A stretch of DNA of 64,000 nt. Source: Blastomussa wellsi. Taxonomy: Eukaryota; Cnidaria; Anthozoa; Scleractinia; Plerogyridae. The notes under the pieces are model-generated. The model saw only the letters and a program-made list of their open reading frames with translations, ran no database searches and was not told the DNA's origin. Position numbers and translations under genes: made by a program. Below, one piece after another: positions 1 through 12,299 of the stretch. The stretch lies in assembly GCA_947652115.1 (NCBI GenBank), contig OX393570.1, positions 8,579,935-8,643,934 of the forward strand, in the 5' to 3' direction. The first letter of the stretch is position 1. Every line of letters starts with the position of its first letter.

Positions 1-1106
1 ATGCAGTGTCGCTGGCCAGGACATCTTCGTGGATGTGAGAAGTCAGCGTAGGGGTGCTCTCCTCACGGTTGAAGAAATAACCCTAATAATTAAAAGGTTC
101 GATCAGAAATAAGGAAAACTGGATCCTCAAGCCTGTACCATAGCTATGAAAGCAAATATTGTATTTTTCATGCCTGTAGCATCAATGATAGATCTATCTC
201 CAGCACACTAACCATTACCTGGGTTGTAACTAGGTATATGAGATCAGGAATCACAGCCCTGAGATCTTGGACCACAACCTGCCAGATTGGGATCAGTGGT
301 GCTTTCCATGGAATCAGGGAAGAGGAATCAAATTGGGAGGAGGAATTGAAATCCTGGGCAAAAGTATGGGAATTTTAGCTACACTGTAGGTAAAAATAAT
401 TATACCTTGTTGCAACCCTGCATGAGAAATTGTTACTTAAGGACGTTCACGCTAATTGTTTGTGCTCATCGTTACTGAACACACAATTCCTGTTACAGTA
501 TCACGCCACGTCATGCATCAAGCGGGCCAGAAATTTTAGGTTCTTATACATGTAAGGCAATCACAAACGCCACACACCATCCAATGAACCAATCAAAACC
601 TCAAACAAATCCATGGAACTGGTACAAAGCGGTGGAAAACATGGCTGGGTGAGTCACAATTGGTTTTGGCTTTACCAGTACTTGTGATTGGTTGAGAAAG
701 TGCCACAACAGTTTTTAAACCAATGCCGCAAAACCAAAGCAAAAGTGAATCACTTTCAACACTCCAGTGAAAAATTTGCACTTACCACAGTGGGTGCTTA
801 CCATTTAGCCAAAAAATCAGGAAATTTTGGTTTGAAGTCAAATGGAAAGGTAACAGTTTGACTTGTATGACTCCAATACACCCTAAGTCTCGCTAGTGAT
901 ATGCAGCTCAAAAACTGTACAACTCATAAACCATTGTTCCATGACCCGTACAAGTCGTATGACTATTATGACTTGTATCAGTTCGTGTATATTGGGCAGC
1001 CCTCACCATTTAACAAGTTTTCCGTTTCCAGGCCCTTTTAATGCAAATATGTATTAGGTTTGGTACATGAAAAGTTTGATGTTTGAACCAGGCCTTAACT
1101 GTTGTA
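1..1106. other. Non-coding left flank, no gene recognised
   Basis: I see no supportable coding exon here. The first 80 bases have a short open stretch in one frame without a recognisable family, so it could be the tail of an exon of an upstream gene, but this cannot be shown. Around 785-860 there is sequence resembling a dispersed repeat that reappears at 17740-18090 (shared wording such as gaaattttggtttgaagt next to ccatttagc). Confidence 0.5.
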
Positions 1107-1587
1107 CAGTAATAGCCCGCGTATAAGAACCTGAATTTTTCAATTTAGCCTAAATAGGTTCTTATATAAATGGTACTTAAAGCAAATTTAGGCTACCAAG
1201 GTTCTTAAAATAGCTTCTTATAGTTTCATATGAATTTCATCTGAATATACTATATATATTATAAATATCATCTCATAATAGAGTACTGTATAATCATTTG
1301 TTTGTACCATAGAGCAATGCCTATAGGCAGTTCAGTGCAGGTACAGTATATGTCCTTGACAAAACATAACAAAGAAACTCATGTTGATACCAAATTCATA
1401 ACCAGTTCAAATAGATGATAATCTTAATTCAGCAGTTTCTACCTGTACACTTTTACAGCAACCCCACTGATAAGAACCTAACTTAAAATTTTAGCCTTGA
1501 TAGGTTCTTATGTGGAGGGGGCTTAAAATGAAAATTTTAGCCTAACAGGTTCTTAAAACCCAGGTTCTTATACGCGGGCTATTACTG
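1107..1587. mobile_element. MITE-like element with perfect 27-bp terminal inverted repeats
   Basis: The two ends are exact reverse complements over 27 bp (1107-1133 and 1561-1587), beginning cagtaatagcccgcgtataa. The interior repeats a short word, aggttcttat or close variants, at least five times in both orientations (near 1152, 1198, 1499, 1545 and in the ends), which suggests iterated subterminal binding sites. There is no coding capacity, so it would be non-autonomous. I could not find a convincing target duplication, so the superfamily is open. It lies 0.7 kb upstream of the PPOX start. Confidence 0.8.
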
Positions 1588-2287
1588 CATCGCTGATTTG
1601 CAACCAATCCCAAGAGGGTCAAATGATAATAAACATAACGGCCATGTTGGGTGACAAAACAAGAGAGGCTAATCAGAAAATCTTTTCTTAATGTCATCCA
1701 ACATGGCGACAGAGAAAATAAAAATGCATGTTTATTAATTTCTTTTGTTCGTGTCCTCTTGGCCTCACTATCAAGTTGAATTTTAATATACCGAAAGTGG
1801 CCTATTGTGTTTTGTGCCAGAAAAACTGGAAATACAGAATTGCACCAATATGCTAATTGTATACCGGTATTATTTTGTGTACGGAAACTGGAATAGTGGA
1901 AGCATGATTTTTACTTTGAATACTAGAAAAAAGCACGAGTTAACAATGGAAAACGGTAATATATTCATATCTCAAACGAAAAATCGAAACAACATTTCCG
2001 ATCACATGCATGACAAGCTTGTGACAATAAAATAGCAAAAAAACATATAAAATTAATGGCTTACCCCTTGTCCATGTTCTCCACTTAAGCTAACCATTTC
2101 AGAGTTTCAGATCTAGTCCTTCACATTTCGGCTTGGAAGCTACAGTTTGAATATCCTTAAAAAATAAAATTCAGCGACCGAAGAAACATAACTTCCACCA
2201 ACCTTCGATTGCTTTCGATCAGCGACGACAATCAGCAACTGAACTGAAACTTTGGACAAAAGCCCGCGATTGATATGAACAGAGGAT

Positions 2288-5200
2288 ATGCACAATAGTA
2301 CCAGATCTCTCGCCGTTGACTTTTCCAAAATGGCGGGGCAATTGTCGCTTTCCTCCTGTAAATTTGCCATCCTTGGAGGAGGAATTTCAGGGCTAACTGC
2401 AGCTTATCACCTTCTGAATAGAGTGAAAGACCCAAATAACATAACGGTTGTTGAAGCCACCGACCGGGTCGGGGGATGGATGCAGAGCTGTACTTTGGAG
2501 AATGGCGCGGTTTTCGAGTTGGGCCCACGAAGCATCAGACCGGTCGGCAAAGTTGGAGGAGCAACCCTTCAAATTGTGCGTAAAACAGTTTAACGTAAAA
2601 TCGAAGGGGAAAATGTCTAAAAGTCTTGTCCCATACAAGACTACTGCATAGTATTATTGCAACTGACAGTATCAGGCTCCAGTAACAACTAACAAAGATC
2701 TGTGCAGGGTTGAAATTTTAGAATATTACGTAATGCAGGGCCAGTTGTATATATTTGGATCTCAGTGAGTAAGAATAGTGTCGTCTGCTTGCAGTTGGTG
2801 CTTCGTTCTACGCTGTACTACTTTATGTATCCCCCCCCCATGGTAGGTTTGACATGGCAAATTTTTTAAACCCCTCAACAAAAAGCCTCCTTTTACCCTA
2901 ACCCCTTCAGAAATACTCAAATGTCAAAGGATACCACCAGGACCCATGGAAATGATTTCAAAGCCACCACAGAAAAATCTCATCTTCTCAACTGTGGGAG
3001 ATGGGGAATAATTGTAAATTGAATGCCCCTGAATTGTGTAGTTCCATAAATTATCCATACCTCCCCCATGTAAGGGATTTTTTTCTAAGCCCCGCCCTGC
3101 CCCACACCCACCCCCACCCCTCTGTAAGGCCATTCCTAAAATGCTTCTTTCTTCTGTTTCAAGACAAGTCTTAAAGCAAACTAATTCGTATATGAAAGGT
3201 TGTGCACCAATACTCGTTTTGAAACCAAGGTAGAAGGCAACTTTGAAATGGCCTATTCCAGTTAAGCTTCATACATATATTTCTTTAAACTTTTTGGTCT
3301 TTGAGAACCCCCACCCCCAGGAATTTCCAATCCCTTCTGTGGGGGAGTAGGGATATATTCTGGAAGTACACATTCTGAATTGTTGGCAGGTTTTTTGCTG
3401 ACTGGTACTAGCCAGATGGGATTCCAATTCCCAGTTCTTGGTTTCCATGTGACGTCATAAAATTCTGAAATAAAAATTCGCTAGGCCTGCTAAATTTGCG
3501 TTGTCACTAGGTGTAACTCTAACTAAAAATATATCTTTTTGCAAATTTTCAACTCGATAGTAGTTCTCGGCCGTATGTGATATCATGCTGAGAACCATGA
3601 CAAAACTGTTTTGTTTAGAAAAGCCTATCCTTTCGATTTTCAGATGTTTAAACATTTCAGATATAATAATTGGTGTTTATGTGTAAGTGCAACAGCCCAA
3701 AGTAGTCCCCATTGTAGCACAATTGAATTCTAGATAGTTTCGCATGCATCACGGCGGCCATATTTGTGTCCCTCGGAAGGACACAAAATGTAAATTTTCG
3801 TGGAACGTTTCAGAAAATAACGCGCGAACGGAACACCGTATGGACCTGAGACTTTTTTATTTATTTATCATCTACACTCGCTGAAATTCTAAGCTTCTGT
3901 AGTTGAATTGTTTCGAATTTAGTTTTTGATAGTGTGACAGTGCAAACCACCAATTCATTGCATTCTTTGTTTTGCCCACATGGGCTAAATTCACCTATGG
4001 GTCACCATTATGGTGGCCGACTGTTCTCACAGAAAAAATGGGCCAAATTCTCAAATATCCGAAGAAAAAGCGAAAAAAAAAACACTTTTTCGTTGAATAA
4101 TTTTTTTTTCTGAAAAATAAAAAAAATATATAAAAAATAAAAGGGATATACTACAATTGTTTTAAAATAAATTTAATTTTGGTTTAAAAAAAAAGAAAAA
4201 AAAATTAAGAAACATGTTTCGGAAATGAAAAAATAAAAATAAACTAGAGTATATTTACAAAAAATCAGTAAATAAAAAAAAAACACAAAGAATAAAATCA
4301 GAGTTTTGATTTCAATACCAAATACATTTGAATTTCAAAAACGCTGTGAGAACGACCGGCCGATCGTTCTCATATTGAAAACGAAATGTTTGATGACGGC
4401 CGAGTGTTCTCATAGCCCGCTATATCCATGATCAGCGGTCTTCTAATCAAAGATGGCGGAAAGGTCGATCCAAAGCAGTGACACACGAAGCAGATCTACG
4501 CTATGTTATGAAAAATGTCAGACGAAAGGAGATTCTGGACTTCATCTGTTTGTCGGGATTTTCCTGAATACGCTTGGAGTTTTGGAACTTTGAGCAGAAG
4601 GCTAGGAGTTTTCGGTGATATCGATCGAAGAAGTGGAAAGTGTAAAATGTTGACAAGCCTGCGCGACTCCTACGTGCCGTGACATTTGTACTGATTTGCC
4701 GTTCCCTTTTCGATTTCGATCTTTAGACCGTTTTCTTGCTTCGCACTTGTTTCTTAAGGGCAATAATTCTGTGTCATGAGGAGGACTATGAATAAGAATA
4801 GATCCGTTTTAGCGTTGTACAGAAAATGTTAAGATGTCATAGGGCTGCATGATTTCCGTTGTTATCTGACGCTTTCGTGTAGAGTCTGACACCTCTATAA
4901 TTTATCATTTGCTGTTACATGCAGTTTATTTTGGATCATATCTAATGCAAGACTTTCTTTTAGCTCTCTAAATTTGCTTTAGAAAGACAAAGTGTGAGAT
5001 TTACCGTGAGATTTATCTTACTTGCATTCTACATTGTGGGGCCGGGCCTGGCTGTTTCATTAAACTATTGCAAGTTATTGTTGCGTCTTATCACGGATAC
5101 GATAATTATCTTTGTCCGACTAAACCAAATACTGCTGTAGCTTTACTTCTTGAAGGCTATTAGTTTGTCTTAGAGAGACGCTGTCTGTCGCCAAGGTTGT

Positions 5201-8200
5201 TTCTTGCATCAACTCGGACGAGCTTTTTTCTCTTGAGCTCAGTGTTTAGGTTTCTATCTCCTTTATTCGTCAATGTGACATTCTAGCACCACACGATTAA
5301 GCTGTAAATTTTCACGCGCAAGTCTGTTGACTATGTTGCGTGTTACGTTTGCCAATACATGGTTTTGTTCAGGCAACGTGACAGTGTAAAACTGTTGACA
5401 AGCCTGCGCGACGCTAACATGTCACCGAGGCTCGGGGGAATAAAACAAATGATTTTGCATCGAGGCTTAGGGATGAATAAATAATTTCTTTTGTTTTATT
5501 CCCCTAAGCCTCGGCGCCATATTAGAATTTTAATATATTGGAATTGGTCTATTCTGTGCGTTTTGCCCGAAAAATGTCGAAAATTTTTTAAACTGGGGAG
5601 CGCTGCAGCTCCCCAGACGCCTCGTACGCCTTTGTTCATATGGGAGCACCCCTCCACCCCCGGTAAACTTGGTTTGACAACACCACACAAAGCAGAATTT
5701 GAAGACCCTCTTAGTCGTGTCTTACTGCACTGGTACGCCTTTTTGAACCAGTCTTCTGCTCAAAGTTCCCAAACTCTAAGCATGTTCAAGAAAATCCCGA
5801 CGAACAATTGAAGTCCAGAATCTCCTTTCGTCTGACATTTTTCATAACATTGCGTAGATCTGCTTCGTGTGTCACTGCTTTGGATCGACCTTTCCGCCAT
5901 CTTTGATTAGAAGACCGCTGATCATGGATATAGCGGGCTATGAGAACACTCGGCCGTCATCAAACATTTCGTTTTCAATTACAATTTTGTATGAGAACGA
6001 TCGGCCGGTCGTTCTCACAGCGTTTTTGAAATTCAAATGTATTTGGTATTGAAATCAAAACTCTGATTTTATTCTTAGTGTTTTTTTTATTTACTGATTT
6101 TTTGTAAATATACCCTAGTTTATTTTTATTTTTTCATTTCCGAAACATGTTTCTTAATTTTTTTTTCTTTTTTTTTTTAAACCAAAATTAAATTTATTTT
6201 AAAACATTTGTAGTATATCCCTTTTATTTTTTTTATATATTTTTTTATTTTTCAGAAAAAAAAAAATTCAACGAAAAAGTGTTTTTTCTTCGCTTTTTCT
6301 TCGGATATTTAAGAATTTGGCCCAATTTTTCTGTGAGAACAGCATACACCATCTACTTAAAAACTTATGAAACACCAGTTTCAGCGTAGTCTGAGTAGAG
6401 TGTATGTTTAGGAAAGAAAATGGGCTAAAAGGTCCAAGTAGAGGTCTCTTTACCCTGACCAGAAGAACAGGGTGAAAGACTGTTAACAAATAATTTCCTC
6501 TTTCCCCAGAAAAGTTGGTGATTTACTTTTTTTAGTTGACAAAGAAATTTATGAGTTCAGTTATAAGAGTTTATAGATGTTACATCAACCCTTACAACTT
6601 TTGGTGGTTGTTATTTGATTTATCAACAGGTTCATGAACTTGGGCTGGAGAAAAGTATTCTTTCAGTTCCGTCAAGCCACCCGGCTGCCAGGAGTAGATT
6701 TATTTACTCACGAGGAACACTTCATAAGCTCCCATCATCAATAATATCCATAATCAAGAAGCAATCCTTATTTTCAAAGTCATTATTACCCACAATACTC
6801 GGTGAACCATTTGTGAGAAGAAAGCAAGATACAACGGATGAAAGTGTTTATAACTTTTTTAAAAGAAGAATGAACAAAGAGGTATATTTTGTCTTAACTA
6901 TTTAACAAGTCATTAGAGATTGCCATAATTATAATTTTTATGACTACAATAATTACAAGAGAGCAATGAAACAAACAAATCAACATTGAAATGGCATCAA
7001 TGGAAACTTGGAAAGAATTTTTTTCGAGTTTCCGTTGATGCCATTTCAATGTTGATTTATTTCTTTCATTGCTCTCTTGGAGGTTGGTTGGTCGCATCTT
7101 CGATGTTCTTTAATGTGACTGCGCGATGCAGTTAAGAGCTATATGGCTATGTGTGCCCTTTATCATTTGACTGAGTAACCGCGCGATGCAGTTCCAGTCA
7201 AGACCCACATTTGACCCTTGCTCGCCATAGAGTCTCCAGTAGCTCAGTGGTTAGAGCATCCGACTAGATCACGGAGGGGCCTGGGTGCTACGTGTGTGGG
7301 TGCTACATGTGAAATTGCCTGTTGTTGATAGAATTCAACCACAAAGTAACAAGTTTGCTACGGGTGTGCAGAACGAGGCTACAGGTGACGCAAAACTTAA
7401 TGACAGCCCTGCTGAGGTTTCTATGAGTGAATAGTCAACGAGACACAGCCAAGTTGACTGTTCACTCATAGATAACGAGGGAGAGTAGTCTAATTGTTTT
7501 AATAGAAACCAAAAGCTATCATTTTCTGTACATTTTAGCCATCAAAAAAGAAAAAATTACCCTCAAAGAGAAACGCATGCCCAACTGTTTTCTATCAGTG
7601 AAAAGAAAACAGTGGGAGAAGCAATCAGATTCACGGATTTCCAATGGAACACAGCTGAGTTTCAACCAAACAGGGATATGCTGCTGGATATGGTATGGCT
7701 TTTGACCCCTTACTCCTGAACAGGGTATATATAATTTCAAGCGAGTCTGTCCTAAACAGGGTCTGGAATCGTCCTAGACAGGGAATGGCTTTAAGACTTT
7801 CGACAAGTATTAAGCATGGAAATGAGGGTGATGGCAAGTTTTCAGCTTGGTAAATTTAATATGAAAGATCAAAGAAAGATCAAAGAAAAAAGTCCCCGAC
7901 AGGAATCGAACCCATGACCTCCCAAACACCAGACGAGCGCTCTATCCACTGAGCTACGAGAACTCATGGAGAGCTAGGTCATTTTTACTGAGTTCTTATG
8001 CGACACGCGCCCCGCATACTGCATTGACCCACGCTCGTGTCATGTTGATTAATTGATCTGTCACATTAAATTTACCGAGCTGAAACTCATTTCCACAACT
8101 CATGATGATAGCGACATTGCTGATCCTAGCAATATGCGGGACACATGTCACATAAGAACTCAGTAAAAATGACCTAGCTCTCCAGGAGTTCTCGTAGCTC

Positions 8201-11200
8201 AGTAGATAGAGCACCCGCCCGGTGTTCGGGAGGTCATGGGTTCGATTCCTGTCGGGGACTCAGAATTTTTTCTTTGACCCACGCTCGTGTCATTTTGATT
8301 AATTACTCTTTCACAAGTTTTAAGCATATCCGAAATCCGAAGCATTCATCAGTCAACATTAGATTATTTTCAGGACTGGATATTAGCATGTTTTCCTTTT
8401 CCTAAACAGGGTCAGGGTTTCAAGCATCCAGTGGCACTCCTATACCCGAACATTGGTCAAGTACCCCATCCCCCTCCCACCTGGGTATACACCTTGACAG
8501 TTACCCACTTATTCTTTCCCAAGTTTGTGACAGAATTGTGGTTTTTCTTTTGGAGGTTGCAGAGTATCTTAGTGATCCATTATGCAGAGGGATCTTTGCT
8601 GGAGACACACGCTTGTTGAGTCTCAAGTCATGTTTTCCACCTGTGCATCAGTATGAGAAGCAACATGGCTCCATATTCAAAGGGGCTTTATTTACAAGAC
8701 AAGGTATGTTGAATTCAATATTGCTTTGGTGCAATGTGGTAGTTTCCTCTGTGCTACACAATACCATTTGCATCCATTCTTGAAGTGTGATGAATTTAGC
8801 ATGCAGTTTTATTTTTTAAATGTTAACAGTTCTGTCTGGTTGCATGTCACTTTCGATCGTTAAAAGAACATTAAATGTCTTGCTCTATTAAAGCGACTCT
8901 AGACTGTTCACAGTCCGCTATTTTTTCGTGTTTTTCCTCGATCAGCGAATGCGGTGAATGAATCGCAAGAGAACTGGACTCTGGCGTAAAACATGAGGCA
9001 CGAGGGGGTTTTTTGCTTGTGCGCTTTCTTTTGCGTTGAAAAATAGATAGTCTGTGAACAGTCTAAAGCGACTCCTGGATGGTAACTCCTTCCATGAAAC
9101 TTGTTGACTTTGGTTGTCTCCATTGCAAAAAAAAAATTCCAAGCAGATTTTCATTGACGTGGGCAGGCAAATCTTCAAAACACTGATGGCTTGTGAACAA
9201 ACATGATCATTTTGCACCATAGACATTGCAAATTTCAAATAAAAAAAAAACTGTTGATGCTTGAAAAGAAAACCATACATTAATTCATCACGCCTCAAGG
9301 ATGGACCCAAATGATAGTATTATTCATTTCAGTCACTATCTGTCTTGTCATTGGCTAAGAGCATACAGTTAATTCTGGGAAACAGCACCTCTTATCTAAG
9401 CCTTTGACTTTGGTTGGTCTTATTCCACATATCACAAAAACTTCATCCAATAATAATTATTGTTTATTATCATACATATATTACCATACACCAGAACAAA
9501 GGAAAATGTCAGGTTGTTCAAAGGGTAGAACTGAATTACCGCATTATCTTCACCTTCACCTCACCTGTCTCTTTCGTGACTAGATGTCACTTAAGGCATC
9601 TACAGAGTGCTTTCATTCATCTCTGTCTGCTGCAGCACTTCCATCCATGATTTCCATCCCGCCCCGTTCCTTTCGTTTTCTTCTGTATGCTCCAGGTGGT
9701 CCTTCGTTGTCCTCTTCTTGTTCCGCGTTTGGGTGCCAAGACCATTGCTACATTTATATTGCAGTTCCTGTACAGTGTTCTTAGGTTCCAGTTTCCAATC
9801 TTCATGATGTTTCTTGTGTGCACTAGCGGCTTTGGTCCTCATGCATCTTGATCTCTCTGTTAAGGAGAGTGGTAGCCACATTGCACTCAAGACTCGGATT
9901 TGCTCTGTTTGTGGTTTCTATAATAATTTGTTTTTTTTACTGGAGTCGAGGGTTAAATCAGCCCTCAGCCCAAGACGACTGTAGTGTCAGGGCTGATGAG
10001 CTCAGAAATCAGAGTTTCCATCTCTTGCATTTATGTACTGGCTGGTGAAGGCTTTTTAAGTGGCCCTGATTCGCCTGCATGTGTAGATGGTCATTTCATG
10101 GGAATGTCGATGCCACTTAACACCCTCTCCTCCCTGCTGTGACTACTGCCATTTGGTTCACAGTTGCTGTATATCTGGAGACCATACCCCTGTCTGCCAC
10201 CTGGGGATGCGCCTGATGAGGGATGGTCACCCCACACTGGGCTACTTATCTTTCACAGTACTAAAATTAATGGACGTGGCAAATTTCGCTATGCCGAAAG
10301 GAACTACTGGCACATTTTCCAAAAATTTTCAGATGTTGATCTGCAATTAAACAAAGTTATACTTTCAGATTTTTAGCACTATAGATGCGACATATTTTGC
10401 AATAGCATTTAACTTAGGGATTTGAACACGTGACCTCCGTGGAAACCTGTGCGATGCTCTACCAACTGAGCTGTCAAGCCACACATTGGGAGTGAGGTCA
10501 ATTTATTGAGTTCATATTTTCCCGTGCATATTGCTTAAATTGGAAATCCACTGCGATGATCATTTCTCACTTTCTTTAATATGCAAATTATGTTATGGGG
10601 AAATAACCTGTCTATTTGAGGATATATGCAACTTTGCTTCTGTTTCTTCTTCAGCTCCTGACACCTCTGTTTTAAGCCCCTTAAAAGCAAGAGCCCAGAA
10701 GGAACATTGGAGCACATGGTCCCTCCAAGGTGGCATGCAGACACTTCCTAACAAGCTACATGATGTACTAAAACAGGAAGGAGTAAATTTCAAGATGAAT
10801 TCTCCCTGCACGGCAATGAATTTCAACCCTGATGGTAAACTAACGGTATCATGGCCAGACGAACAAATAACAGTAGATCACGTGATAAGTGGCATACCAG
10901 CTCAAAAACTCGCAAACATTCTACCAAAGGACTGGGGAGAGCTGTCATCTGAACTGAAAAATATTCACAGTACAACTGTGGGCGTGGTGAATCTAGAGTA
11001 CGAAGGACATGTGCTTCCCATTGACGGGTTTGGATATTTGGTCCCCTCGTCTGAGCCACTTCACGTGCTCGGGATTATATTCGACTCGTGCGCTTTTCCT
11101 GAAAATGACAGACGTGTAGGAAAAACTACAAGGATTACTGTAAGTGTTAATTAGGCTGCACCTCTAATTAACAATTAGACTACGAGCCTGAGTTTTCTAT

Positions 11201-11553
11201 GAGCGAATAGTTAACTATGAGCAGCCGAGTTGGCTGTCGCTATGAGCGAATAGTCAACGAGACGCAGCCGAGTTGGCTGTCGCTATGAGCGAATAGTCAA
11301 CGAGACGCAGCCGAGTTGGCTGTCGCTATGAGCGAATAGTCAACGAGACGCAGCCGAGTTGGCTGTCGCTCATAGAAAACGAGGGCCAGTTTTCTATGAG
11401 CGAATAGTCAACGAGAGGCAGCCGAGTTGACTATCGCTCCTAGAAAACAAGGTGGAGTCGTCTAATTGTTTTAGTAGAAACTCTAAAGGATTGCATCCCA
11501 AAAGCTAACAGTTCATGTATTTTTAAGCCAAAAATAAAGAGAAAACAGTGGGA

Positions 11554-11585
<32 letters not shown>

Positions 11586-12259
11586 CAGTGAATGTCAAAT
11601 TCCCGTAGAGTAACTCATGAATACAGACTGGCCAACCGTCTGAGTATGAAAAATTGGGAGAAACTTTTGAAATTTTAAGGCTCGAAAACGCCATTTCTAG
11701 GGTTCTGGGACGATAATTTCTGTCAAGAATGTTTGGTAAATTGCCATTTTTTTATTTTATCGGGATATCAGAGTGAAACTATTATTACAATTTTAGAAAA
11801 ATATCAGAACGGATGCCAAAATCGGGATTTCTCCTGTTCCGATCGCATGTTGGTCGGGATTCGGAATTTTAAATCAAAATCTGGATAATGCCAACGAAAT
11901 CGGGTTGGTTGGATAGTCTGTGAGTCAGAATATGCAAACGAATAGAGAAAGCAAGAAAGCATAAAAGACACAATGGAGTTTTTACTGGTAAAAACACGAT
12001 AATAGGCTAAAAACATCAGAAGCGATGGCCTAGATGTAAGGAAAAATAAAACAAATTTGCTTACCTTTCGTTCGCTCATGGCGAAAAAACTTCAAAACAG
12101 CGCGAAAAATCAATGGAGATCTTTGAGGGGCGACTTTTTTCCAGGTTCTCTCGGTCTTCCAAGATGGCGGCCATGTCAAATTCCCGACCCAGGGGCAGCG
12201 CTCAAGTGTCAAAAGCCGTACCCAGGGGAAAGCTGGCTGAGTCAATTTCCCGTGGGTAG

Positions 12260-12299
<40 letters not shown>

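Noticed and set aside
1..85. Possible exon end of an upstream gene
   Set aside because: A short open frame (AGQDIFVDVRSQ) exists, but I can assign neither a family nor a convincing splice site.
7893..8262. Two tRNA-Thr(GGT)-like genes
   Set aside because: Mismatched anticodon stems, missing U33 in one copy and the fold-back context point to SINE heads, not functional tRNAs.
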